45,016 nt of DNA, taken from the NCBI GenBank assembly GCA_039630235.1, contig JBCNVI010000010.1:1-45016 (forward strand), given 5' to 3'. Below, one piece after another: positions 33,563 through 42,221 of this stretch; position 1 is the stretch's first letter; the number at the start of each line of letters is the position of its first letter. Below the pieces are notes generated by a model that did no database searches, was not told where the DNA came from, and saw only the letters and a list, made by a program, of their open reading frames with translations. The position numbers and the translations under genes were made by a program. The stretch comes from Candidatus Hydrothermales bacterium (GTDB lineage: Bacteria > Hydrothermota > Hydrothermia > Hydrothermales > JAJRUZ01).

Positions 33563-35569
33563 TTAGGTTTCTTTTTCTCTTTCTTTTCTTGCTTCCTCAA
33601 TTATTTTTTGTGCGAGTTCCCTTGGAACTTCATCATAGTGGCTGAATTTAGCAAAATAAACAGCTTTTCCCTTAGAGATAGATCTTAAAGAGCTTGAATA
33701 GCCATAAAGTTCCACAAGGGGCACATAGGCTCTAATTTTCTGTTTTTTCTTTCCAACGGGTTCCATACCGAGAATTCTTCCTCTTCTTGAGTTAAGATCG
33801 CTTATAACATCACCCATTATTTCTTCAGGAAGTGTAACTTCAACCTCATATATTGGCTCAAGTAAATACGAGTCAGCGTTCATCTGAGCGTCTCTGAAGG
33901 CCATAGATCCTGCTATTTCAAAGGCAAGGTTAGAAGAATCCACCGGGTGATATTTTCCGTCATAAAGTTCAACTCTTACGTCAATAACTGGATATCCAGC
34001 TAGAACTCCACTCTGCATTGCCTTTTTAATTCCTGTTTCAACTGCTGGAATAAAGTTTGATGGAATGGCACCTCCGAATATTGAGTTTATAAATTCATAT
34101 TCCTTTCCTCTTGGAAGAGGTTCAATTCTTATATTGCATATACCGTACTGACCTCTACCGCCTGACTGTTTTACGTATTTCCCCATAGCCTCTGCTTTTT
34201 TTCTAATTGTTTCTCTGTATGGAATTTTTGGTCTTGCCTGGATTACCTCCACACCATATCTTCTTTTCATCTTTGAAACAATTACATTAAGGTGAATCTC
34301 TCCTAAGCCCTCTACTATCGTCTGTTTTAATTCAGGGTTATAGTGGAACGAAAAGGTTGGATCTTCAGCGGCTAGTTTTTTCAAAGCATCAGAAACTTTT
34401 TCTTCGTCTTGCTTAGTCTTTGGAATAATAGCAACCTGTACACTTCTCCATGGGAAATCTATTTCAGGATAAATAATAACATCATCTATGGAACATAGAG
34501 TATCATTCGTGTGCGTATCCTTAAGCTTAACTATGGCACCTATTTCTCCTGTTTTTAGCTCGTTGATTTCTTTTCTTTCTTTGCCAAGTATGTAATAAAG
34601 GGATGTTATTTTTTCTCTTACTTCTCTTTTAGGATTCAAAAGTTCTGTTCCTGTCTTAATAGATCCTCTCAAAACTCTTATGTAATTTATCTCTCCGAGA
34701 TGGGGGTCGCTTATAGTCTTAAAAACAAAACCAAGAGAATTTCCATTTTCTACCGGACTTATTTCTACTTCTTTTCCATCTTTAGTTTTACCTTTCCTTG
34801 GATTTAATTCGTTATACGATGGGAAGAACTCTGTTATAAAATTTATAAATTCATTGACTCCCTTATCATCTAGAGAGTCGCCGAAAAATACGGGTACAAT
34901 AAGACCATCCTTTATGCCCTTTTTTATTGCAAATTTTATTTCAGATGGAGAAATTTCGCTTTTCTCAAGGTACTTTTCAAGAAGGGTCTCATCGAGCTCA
35001 ACTAGTGACTCTATGGTTTCTTCCTTTTCTTTAGCCCATTCCTGGGGAACCTCTTCAAAAATTGTTTTTACGCCACTAAACTTTTCAGCCTCTCCTATTG
35101 GAAAAGTTAGAAGAACGAATTTTTTTTCAAATGTATTTCTCAAGGCTTTTAGAACTTCTTTTGCATTTACATTCTCTGATTTCATCTTTGTTATAAAGAC
35201 TACTGTAGGGATGTTTCTTTCGAAGATTTTTTCGCCATAGATTTCAGTTCCTACTTCTACACCTCCTGAGGCGCTTACAACAAGGCATACAATATCAGTT
35301 ATGTGGATACCGGATAGGAATTCTCCTTGAAAATCTATGAAGCCTGGGCAATCAAGTAAAAAAATCTTTTCTCCCCTATTTTCAAAGTGAGCTATTCCTA
35401 GTTTTATAGTGATTTTTCTTTCTTGCTCCTCTGGGTCATAATCTAAGATGCTTGTACCTTCATCGGTTCTACCAAATTTTGGGGTTACCTTTTGGTTGAA
35501 AAGTATTCTTTCACATAGTGTTGTTTTGCCGCAACCTGAGTGTCCAACAAAAAGCAAAGTTTTGGTCAT
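33563..35569 (-). CDS. elongation factor G-like GTPase (EF-G2 subfamily)
   Basis: This 668-residue translational GTPase has all EF-G domains. The G domain begins GHSGCGKTT (P loop). The switch II segment is DCPGFIDF, lacking the catalytic histidine of canonical DTPGH, and the base-specificity motif is TKMK rather than NKMD. These are the changes seen in the EF-G2 group (for example the second EF-G of Thermus), not damage. Domains II-V are recognisable (GSIKTGTELLNP, GLGEIHLNV, SGGRGQYG, NSRRGRILGMEP). EF-G2 proteins bind ribosomes, but their role is unsettled. It is first in a chain with the DUF6754-like module. Confidence 0.92.
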   Translation of the reverse strand: MTKTLLFVGHSGCGKTTLCERILFNQKVTPKFGRTDEGTSILDYDPEEQERKITIKLGIAHFENRGEKIFLLDCPGFIDFQGEFLSGIHITDIVCLVVSASGGVEVGTEIYGEKIFERNIPTVVFITKMKSENVNAKEVLKALRNTFEKKFVLLTFPIGEAEKFSGVKTIFEEVPQEWAKEKEETIESLVELDETLLEKYLEKSEISPSEIKFAIKKGIKDGLIVPVFFGDSLDDKGVNEFINFITEFFPSYNELNPRKGKTKDGKEVEISPVENGNSLGFVFKTISDPHLGEINYIRVLRGSIKTGTELLNPKREVREKITSLYYILGKERKEINELKTGEIGAIVKLKDTHTNDTLCSIDDVIIYPEIDFPWRSVQVAIIPKTKQDEEKVSDALKKLAAEDPTFSFHYNPELKQTIVEGLGEIHLNVIVSKMKRRYGVEVIQARPKIPYRETIRKKAEAMGKYVKQSGGRGQYGICNIRIEPLPRGKEYEFINSIFGGAIPSNFIPAVETGIKKAMQSGVLAGYPVIDVRVELYDGKYHPVDSSNLAFEIAGSMAFRDAQMNADSYLLEPIYEVEVTLPEEIMGDVISDLNSRRGRILGMEPVGKKKQKIRAYVPLVELYGYSSSLRSISKGKAVYFAKFSHYDEVPRELAQKIIEEARKEREKET

Positions 35570-35598
35570 TCTGAACTTGTTTTATTATAATTTTTAAA

Positions 35599-35609
35599 GG
35601 GCTTGAACC
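35599..35609 (-). promoter_or_regulatory. T-arm-like motif upstream of EF-G2 (copy 6)
   Basis: On the minus strand it reads GGTTCAAGCCC, 29 nt before the EF-G2 ATG. A TATAAT (35589-35584, minus) lies between motif and ATG, so here the motif may fall between -35 and -10 rather than in the leader. Confidence 0.4.
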
Positions 35610-35677
35610 TAATTCGCTATATTACTTTAAACAGAAAAAGAGTAAATAATTATAACTTAAAATTAAAAGTTAATAAA

Positions 35678-36160
35678 ATGGGAATAGGTCGGTTTGAAGT
35701 TATGGCTACTTTACAAGCTGCAAGGGCTTACTTTCTCGGCAAGTCTTTGGTTGAGGCAAAAAGTTTCGGTTTAAACAGAGCAATATTTTATGCTGCTGCT
35801 AAAAGGGGTTTTAAAGTTAAATTAAAAAATGGTGAATTTAAGGAAAAGGGGGGTAAAAAGGTAAAAAGGGAAAACATCACAGTGGATAGGATAGGAGATG
35901 AGGAGGCTTTTTGTGTTGAGGTTGAAGGTAAAAGGTATTACGTAATAGGGGGTGAAATTATCACTGAAAAAACTTTTGAGAAACAGGTAGAAAGAAAATT
36001 TAAGGGGAAATGGGATATTTTCTTTGAGGAAGCTTTAAATATCATAAAATCTTTTGATAGAGAGGTTTTACTTTCACAGAGGAAATTTTATGAGATAGTT
36101 TATAAGCCCCTAAGAGACAGGTTAGCCTTTAAGTGGAGCGAGATGTTAAAGGAGGCGTAG
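35678..36160 (+). CDS. conserved-looking protein of unknown function
   Basis: I do not recognise this protein. From the ATG at 35678 it is 160 residues: an N-terminal alanine-rich helical segment (EVMATLQAARAYFLGKSLVEAK, then AIFYAAAKRGFKV), a lysine-rich beta hairpin, a small beta domain (FCVEVEGKRYYVIGGEIITEK) and a helical C-terminus. There is no signal or membrane segment, so it is probably cytoplasmic. The frame is open to a TTG at 35603, but that would start inside the T-arm-like motif. It is divergent from EF-G2 and convergent with the decayed oxidase locus. Confidence 0.6.
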   Translation: MGIGRFEVMATLQAARAYFLGKSLVEAKSFGLNRAIFYAAAKRGFKVKLKNGEFKEKGGKKVKRENITVDRIGDEEAFCVEVEGKRYYVIGGEIITEKTFEKQVERKFKGKWDIFFEEALNIIKSFDREVLLSQRKFYEIVYKPLRDRLAFKWSEMLKEA

Positions 36161-36162
36161 AT

Positions 36163-36558
36163 TTATTTTTTTCCCTTAATAGAGAAGGGCCATGGTTCTT
36201 TTATAATTAAAAACATTAGGCAGGAACTTAAGATAACAAAATTTTTCATGAAGTTTATAGTCTCAATAGACCTTGCAAAGGGATCTTCAACAGTCCAAAA
36301 ATTGTGCATCATTATTGTGACAGGGATATAAAAGATCGCTAATAGTAGGATCCCAATTTTAGGATAATAACCAATTAGGATTGGAAGACCGCCTAAAAAA
36401 AAGTGGAATACCGGTTATTATTACAGCAAGATGAGGTAGTGGAACATTTTTTGATGCCGTATATGCTGCTAATCCTGATAGATTTGTGAAATGATTAATT
36501 CCAGAATAAATGTGGAAGAGTCCAAAAATAATTCTACCTATTAAAAAAGTATGTTCAT
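36163..36558 (-). pseudogene. DoxX-family membrane protein, frameshifted
   Basis: Reading the minus strand across two frameshifts restores a protein of about 130 residues with four hydrophobic segments and the DoxX-like start LIGRIIFGLFHIYSGINHF, then LAVIITGIP, LFLGGLPILIGYYPKIG and FWTVEDPFA. After the ATG at 36558 the T6 run (A6 at 36543-36548 on +) is one base short and produces an immediate TAA. A later A8 (36395-36402) is one too long. DoxX/MauE-type proteins often accompany respiratory or oxidative-stress functions. It is the last gene of the oxidase locus. Confidence 0.75.
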
Positions 36559-36594
36559 TTTGTCTTACCTTTGTTTATAAGAAATAAATAAAAA

Positions 36595-36810
36595 TCATTC
36601 CAGAATTTCGATTTCAGCTTCATCACCGATAAAACCAGATTCTTTATGGGAGCCGTCACAGAAAGGCTGATTTTTACTACTTCCGCATCTACATAGATAA
36701 AGAACATTTGTATCTTTTTCTTCTAAACTTTCTCCCTTTTTAATTTTAATCTTTCTTTGTTTACCAAGGTTAATAACAAGAGGTCCGTTCTTTTTAAAAT
36801 TTATTCTCAT
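36595..36810 (-). CDS. CDGSH iron-sulfur domain protein
   Basis: The 71-residue protein contains the complete cluster-binding signature CRCGSSKNQPFCDGSH (three cysteines and one histidine), which holds a redox-active, labile 2Fe-2S cluster in mitoNEET-like proteins. It is short, with one CDGSH motif and no membrane anchor. Unlike its neighbours in the oxidase locus it has an intact frame, which suggests it is still under selection. A T-arm-like motif precedes it. Confidence 0.93.
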   Translation of the reverse strand: MRINFKKNGPLVINLGKQRKIKIKKGESLEEKDTNVLYLCRCGSSKNQPFCDGSHKESGFIGDEAEIEILE

Positions 36811-36830
36811 AGCTTAGTTAATTTTAAAAT

Positions 36831-36841
36831 GGGAGTTGAAC
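36831..36841 (-). promoter_or_regulatory. T-arm-like motif upstream of the CDGSH gene (copy 7)
   Basis: The minus strand reads GGTTCAACTCC (GGGTTCAACTCCC including flanks 36831-36843), 20 nt before the ATG at 36810, in the gap after the cytochrome c gene. Confidence 0.4.
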
Positions 36842-36860
36842 CCTTTACATTTAAAAAGTT

Positions 36861-37869
36861 TTATTCAGTGTATTTTTTTAAATCTTCCATAATATAAATT
36901 ACGACAAGATCAATTTTCCTATCGCTGAGTCCCAATTCTGGCATGGGCGGATATTCCGGATTTACCCTAAAGGGTTTTTTAATAAAATTTTTTAATCTTG
37001 CTAAATCTCCCTTATATTTAGGCAAAACTTCCCTTAAAGGTGGACCAACCTCTTTACTCTTAAAGTAATGACAAGAAACACAGTAATTTTCGTAAATAAC
37101 TTTACCTTCCTGTTTTTCTTCTTTTGGCTCTACTAAGGCTACTTTTTCCTCAACTTTAACTTCTATAGGTTTTAAAGAAGAAAATTCTTTACTTATATGA
37201 ATAAATGCAGAAATATCTCTTAAAGTATAAGTTGGAAATAGAAAAATAAGGACGTAAAAAAGTTTTATAAGTTTAGTCCTCAATTTCAGTATATGAAAAC
37301 TGATGAATAGAAATATTAAGGATGCGACTGTTAAGTTGAGATAGGATTCAGTTAAAAGGAGATTTGAGAATGAGATTGTGTCCAAAAAGTAAACTGTTAA
37401 AGATACTAAAAAAATAAGGTACAAAATAATAAGCTGTATATAAGAAAATTAGAATAGAGAGAAACTTTGTAAGGATTACAAAAAGGCTTAAAACGTTGTT
37501 AAAAGAAAGAGTGTATTCGAGCTTTTTTGGCAAAAAGTACACAATGATAGAAGAGGAAAAAAAGAGGATTGATATAATAAAAAGAACATGAGGTATTTTT
37601 CTGTTATATAAATTTTTTAATCTGAGCGAAAGGTACGAAATTAAATAAAGAAAAAAGTTAAAGTTTTTATAATTCGTGAACAAATATAAAAGTATGATTA
37701 AGTTTAAATTTAAAATTAAAAAGATTACAGTTTCAAATATTAAGTTTAAAAGTATTCTCCTGTTTTCCAAAAGATAGATGATAAATGCAAAAAAAGAAAT
37801 AAAGACTGAGACGTACGCAATTATTAAAGAAAACTTTAAAATGTTGAAAACCTCAGTTGAAACTGTCAT
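36861..37869 (-). pseudogene. multi-TM protein with C-terminal cytochrome c domain, frameshifted
   Basis: Two overlapping frames (37869-37348 and 37424-36861) read best as one protein. The first half gives about five hydrophobic helices (from MTVSTEVFNILKFSLIIAY onward). After a shift near 37415-37430 there are further helices and then a soluble class I cytochrome c with YENYCVSCHYFK (haem-binding CxxCH), GPPLREVLPKYKG and an axial methionine in YPPMPELG. The 76-nt overlap and TTG start of the second frame argue against two genes. The membrane part is not recognised; its place in the operon suggests an oxidase subunit or assembly factor. The cytochrome domain itself is intact. Confidence 0.6.
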
Positions 37870-37891
37870 CTTGTAAAAATGATAACAAAAA

Positions 37892-38618
37892 TTAAAGGAA
37901 AATTGTAAAGATAGAAAATAGCAGAAAATTTTTACTTCTTGTAACTCCAAAAAGAGGAAAACTTAAAGTGAAAAGCAATGTTCCAGCTACTGAGTTTAAA
38001 ATTATTATCTTCACCTCCTTTTCACTAAAAACGTCCCCTATTGTTTTAAGGCCAGCTTTTTTATAGTCATCACTCATAATATAAGAAAGAAGCATAAAGT
38101 GGGGCATCTGCCACATAAAAAAGTAAAACGAAACTGAAACTATAGTAGGAGAAAAAATGTACCCCCTGCAGAAACCCAACCAATAAGCGGAGGTAAGGCA
38201 CCAATTATAGAACCAGGTAAAAAAGCAAAGGGAGTCACTTTCTTTAACGGCGTATAAACAAAAATATAAATGAAAAAGGCTAAAAAAGAAAGTAAAAAGG
38301 GTAAAAATTTAAATTTTAAAAGTATTATGATAAGCCCCAAAGATATAAGAAAAATTGAGATAAAAAGGGCACTTTCAGGTGAAATATCACCTTTAACAAT
38401 TGGACGGTTACAAGTTCTTCTCATCAACTTATCCTTTTCTCTCTCTAAATACTGATTAAGAGAAAGTGAACCAGAGGCTAAAAAGTAAAGTGGTATAAAA
38501 ATTAAAAAAGTTCTTTTAGATCTTTACTTTTAAGATAATAACCCATAATTCCTGAAAGTGTTGAAAGTAAAGCAACTTTAAACTTTGTTAAATTAAGATA
38601 AACTCTTAAAAATTTCAC
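37892..38618 (-). pseudogene. ctaB: protoheme IX farnesyltransferase (haem O synthase) CtaB, two frameshifts
   Basis: The GTG at 38618 overlaps the coxB stop. The reading gives FLRVYLNLTKFKVALLSTLSG, then shifts at an A6 run (38504-38509 on +; A7 would restore the frame). It continues through SGSLSLNQYLEREKDKLMRRT, the prenyltransferase aspartate-rich region, and PLIGWVSAGG, where a second A6 run (38152-38157) again needs one more base. After that comes MWQMPHFMLLSYIMSDDYKKAG, the second conserved loop. The enzyme makes haem O for the oxidase. Both breaks are one-base contractions, so no functional product is expected. Confidence 0.88.
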
Positions 38619-39554
38619 TTTAAAGATTTAATAAATTCAAAAATTAACTTGAGCTCCTCATCTTTTAATTCATAGGGAGGCATTACATTTTCGTATCCCT
38701 TTCTTAACTTTTTTCAGGATACAGAATTGACTCTCTAATATAATCCTCATCAACGTATACTTCTATTTCTTTTCCCTCTGAAATAACTTTCACTTTTTGA
38801 CCAATCAAATTTTTAAAAGAAGGTCCTGCTAATTCTGATCCATCAGTTGTGTGACAACTGAAACAACCATTTTCATCCATTAACTTTTTTGCCTTTTCTA
38901 AGATGTTAGCCTTAGCTATAATTTCTTCTTTTTCCTCCGCTATGGGCTTTTCCTCTTTTTTTCTTCTTCCTCCTTTATTTTTGAATAAAACTTTTCTTCA
39001 GGTAAAACAATTACCTTAGTGATCATATAGGAATGAAAATCTCCACAGTACTCGGCACAAAATAAATCATAGGTACCTGTGTCCTTTGGGATAAGTGAAA
39101 TGTAAGTTTTATAGCCTGGAACAAGGTCCTCTTTAATTCTAAAGGCCGGTATGTAAAGGGAGTGAATTACGTCATTAGATTTCATCTCTAACAGGGCTGG
39201 TTTGTTTAAAATAAGATAGAGAGTATCATCCTTAAATCCATTTTCATATTCAAAACTCCAGGACCACATCTTTCCAATTACTTTAACTTTGTACGCATCA
39301 GGATGAATATATCTCATTTTTTTAAAGACAATAAAACCATAGTAAAACATTAAAAGAACAATCACTGTAGGTACAAAAACCCATATTATCTCTAAAATAA
39401 CATTATCCTTAACATCTTCAGCAACCTTGTTTTTAGAGCTTCTATATTTGAAAATAAAAAGTATCATTAGGAAGGTAATAATAAAAAGAAGGACAAAACC
39501 TATTCCGCCTATAAACAGAAAGACATTATTTACATCTTTTGTAAAGTTGCTCAT
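38615..39554 (-). pseudogene. coxB: cytochrome c oxidase subunit II with fused cytochrome c (caa3 type), two frameshifts
   Basis: The N-terminal 204 residues are intact: two transmembrane helices (GFVLLFIITFLMILFIF, EIIWVFVPTVIVLLMFYYG), then the CuA domain with HSLYIPAFRIKEDLVPG and CAEYCGDFHSYM, which supplies all CuA ligands. A T7 run (38956-38962 on +) ends this frame early. One more base would continue into a cytochrome c domain with NGCFSCHTTDGSELAGPSF and MPPYELKDEE. A second contraction (T6 at 38709-38714) interrupts that domain. A truncated CuA protein without cytochrome c could still be made. Confidence 0.88.
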
Positions 39555-39837
39555 TTTAGATTAAACCTAAAGGGATAATCTGAAAATAAAAGTAAAAGAA
39601 TAATTGTGAAAGAGAAAATTGAAAATAGGAGCATTATTTTGAAAATTCTATCTTCATATTTAAGGTGCATAAAAAAAGTAAAACAAGGGTGGATTTAAAA
39701 CCTGCAATTTTTATAGTGATAACTATTGAGGGAATAGGGAATTCAACAAAAGATACAGTTACAGTTAAAATAGTGAGTATTACAAAAGAAAGCCAAGTTA
39801 AAAAGTAAACTAAATATCCATTTTCCCTACTTTTCAT
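39551..39837 (-). pseudogene. cytochrome c oxidase subunit IV-like, frameshifted
   Basis: The reading gives a transmembrane helix (YFLTWLSFVILTILTVTVSF) and the start of a second (AGFKSTLVLLF). An A7 run (39671-39677 on +) then shifts the frame. Adding one base gives FMHLKYEDRIFK, the conserved loop of small caa3 subunit IV, a third helix, and a stop that overlaps the coxB ATG (ATGA). The short length of about 95 residues is normal for this subunit. Confidence 0.75.
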
Positions 39838-39843
39838 TTTTAT

Positions 39844-40587
39844 CTACCAATTAAATAAAAAGGGGAAAATAAAGATCCAAACAATATCTACAAAGTGCCA
39901 GTATAAACCAGCGTTGAAAAGTTTTGTAGTATCAATCTTTTTAAATTTAGCGCATTTTCCTCTAATTTAACGTTTATACTTATTTTTTTACATTTTTATC
40001 TATCAAGATACCTACGATTTCTTTTCCTCTTAGATTTTCAATTTCAGATCCCCAAAGCAAAATTTTTATTCATGGTTCCTTTATGTAAATAAGTAAAATA
40101 AAAAAGAAAACAAAGACTCCTATCACAACATGAAGTCCATGTATACCTGTTATTACATAGTATAAGTTATAAAAGGCAGCAGGACCACTTGCCTTTGATA
40201 AAAGAGCTTGTGAACCTGGATAGATTCCCTTTATAAATTTTGCTTTCCATTCAAAATACTTATTAACAAGAAATAAAGTAGCAAGAATTATTGTAATAAC
40301 TAAAAATATGAGGGATTCCCTTTTTTACCCCTTTCAAGAGCTGCTATAGAAAGTGCGACAGTTAAACTGCTTGTTAACAGAATTAAGGTATTTACTAGTC
40401 CAAAGCCAAGACTTAGTTTCTTAGAACCTTCTAAGAATTCTTTTGGAAAAGAGAACCTATAAACTGAATAAAAAAGAAATAGGGGGCCAAAAAACAGAAG
40501 TTCAGAAAAGAGAAAAAGCCACATCCCCATCTTGGCACCTGTTACATCTTTATGAAGGTGTCCCGTATGTGATAAGGCTTTTTCCAT
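39844..40587 (-). pseudogene. coxC: cytochrome c oxidase subunit III, several frameshifts and a stop
   Basis: The N-terminal 87 residues (LHKDVTGAKMGMWLFLFSELLFFG) match subunit III. The frame breaks at a T6 run (40321-40326). The shifted reading continues with helices and FYNLYYVITGIHGLHVVIGV, then meets an in-frame TGA (40070-40072). About 130 nt follow without clear subunit III similarity, including two more A/T runs (39983-39989 and 39938-39942) that each need one base. The conserved end [20 protein letters not shown] is present. Subunit III stabilises the oxidase and has no cofactor. Confidence 0.85.
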
Positions 40588-40598
40588 TTTAAGTTAAC

Positions 40599-42221
40599 TT
40601 AATTATAAGATAAGATTTTTTCTCTTATTTTCTTAAAATCATAGGGGTCAGAGGGTGCAACAACCTCAAAATTAAAGTTCTCGTGTGGCGGCGGTGAGGG
40701 TATAGTCCACTCGAGCGTGACACCTCCCCAAGGATTATCGGGTGCCTTTTCTCCCTTAAATAAATGATAGATAAAGTTAAAGACCATTAGATAAATGCCT
40801 GGAACCAATATAAAGGCTCAAATTGTTGAAATAAACTGAAGGGGTTCATACTGAGGTAAGTAATCAAAGTATCTTCTTGGCATACCCTGGATACCTAATA
40901 TAAATTTGGGAAAATAAAGTAAATTGAAGCCTATAAAAATGAGGAAGAAATAAAACTTTGCAAGTTTTTCATTATACATTTTACCAAACATTTTAGGATA
41001 CCAGTAGTGAAGGGCAGAAAAAAATGCAAAGCCTACTCCACCAAACATCGTATAGTGGAAGTGACCAACAACAAAATAGGTGTCATGTATATGTAAATCT
41101 GTTGCAAGAGCACCATTAATTAACCCAGATAAACCACCTATTGAGAAGAGAAATATAAAGGCCAGGGCAAAAAGTAAAGGAGATTTTAAATCTATGGAGC
41201 CCTTATATAAGGTGGCGACCCAATTAAAAACTTTAACACCTGAAGGGACAGCAACAAGAAACGTCAAAAGTGAAAAGATTATCCTAGCAAAATCCGCCAT
41301 ACCACTTGTGAACATATGGTGCCCCCAAACTAAATATCCTATAAAGGCGATAGCAATAGAAGAAAGAGCTATTGGTTTATATCCCGATATTCTCCTTTTT
41401 ACAAAAGTTGGTATTATCTCTGAAATTAAACCCATTGCAGGCAGTATCATTATGTATACGGCAGGGTGTGAGTAAATCCAGAAAATATGTTGGAACATAA
41501 GAGGATCTCCTCCACGCGCGGGGTCAAAAATACCAACGTTAAAAATTCTTTTAATAATAACTAAAAATAAAATAAGGCCAACGATAGGAGTGGCAATAAC
41601 TTGTATCCAAGAAGTTGAGTATATTGCCCAAACAAAAAGAGGCAGGTTAAACCACTTGAAATTTTTAGCTCTTAATCTGTAAATTGTGGCGATAAAGTTA
41701 AGACCTGTTAAAGTTGAGGAAAAACCTATTATAAAGGCAGATAGGGCAGCTAAGTGGGCGTTTGTCCCTGTTTTTAAACTGTAGGGAGCATAAAAGGTCC
41801 AACCTGTATCTGCAAATCCCTTACCTGTATGGAGTGATATTAGGGCTACTATTCCGCCTGTTAAGAATATCCACCATGACAAGAGATTTAACTTAGGAAA
41901 GGCAACATCCCTTGCTCCTATAAGTATCGGTAAAAAGAAGTTTCCCATTATAGCAGGGATAACAGGTATAACAAATAGAAATATCATCATAACACCATGT
42001 AGTGTAAAAAGTTGATTGTATGTTCTTAAGTCAAAGATCTGTTTGCCTGCTTTCATTAGTTCAATTCTCATTAGTAGACCGATTAAAACAGCAGTTAGGA
42101 AGAATACAGAGATAGTAACAAGATAAAGTATTGCTATTCTTTTATGATCTGTTGAGAAGATCCAGGCAAAGATACCTTTGAATCTCGATAATTCGCTGTA
42201 GTAGGGCTTTTAGTTATTCAT
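40599..42221 (-). pseudogene. coxA: cytochrome c oxidase subunit I (A2-type haem-copper oxidase), two in-frame stops
   Basis: The native ATG (42221) has AGGAGA upstream and overlaps the SCO stop (ATGA), but codon 4 is TAA (42210-42212). The same frame then gives WIFSTDHKRIAILY, the true subunit I start. The middle is intact: LHGVMMIF, YSHPAVYIMILP (the YS variant of A2-type oxidases, lacking the K-family glutamate), WGHHMF and VVGHFHYTMFGG, with the haem and CuB histidines. A TGA (40818-40820) replaces what is usually glycine in STIGAFIL. The remaining frame to 40599 encodes the conserved C-terminus (NPWGGVTLEWTIPSPPPHENF). The substitutions are not homopolymer artefacts. Confidence 0.92.

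Noticed and set aside
33563-35569. EF-G with missing catalytic residues as a pseudogene
   Set aside because: Loss of the switch II histidine and of NKxD is characteristic of the EF-G2 subfamily; the frame is intact over all domains.
37348-37424. Two real genes overlapping by 76 nt
   Set aside because: The second would start at TTG in the middle of a hydrophobic stretch, and a single shift joins the helices smoothly, as in the neighbouring damaged genes.
40818-40820. UGA read as glycine (SR1/Gracilibacteria code)
   Set aside because: TGA ends many clear genes here at the expected length (for example SCO, arcC, the EF-G2 chain) and no intact gene has an internal TGA. The other lesions in the same operon point to decay.
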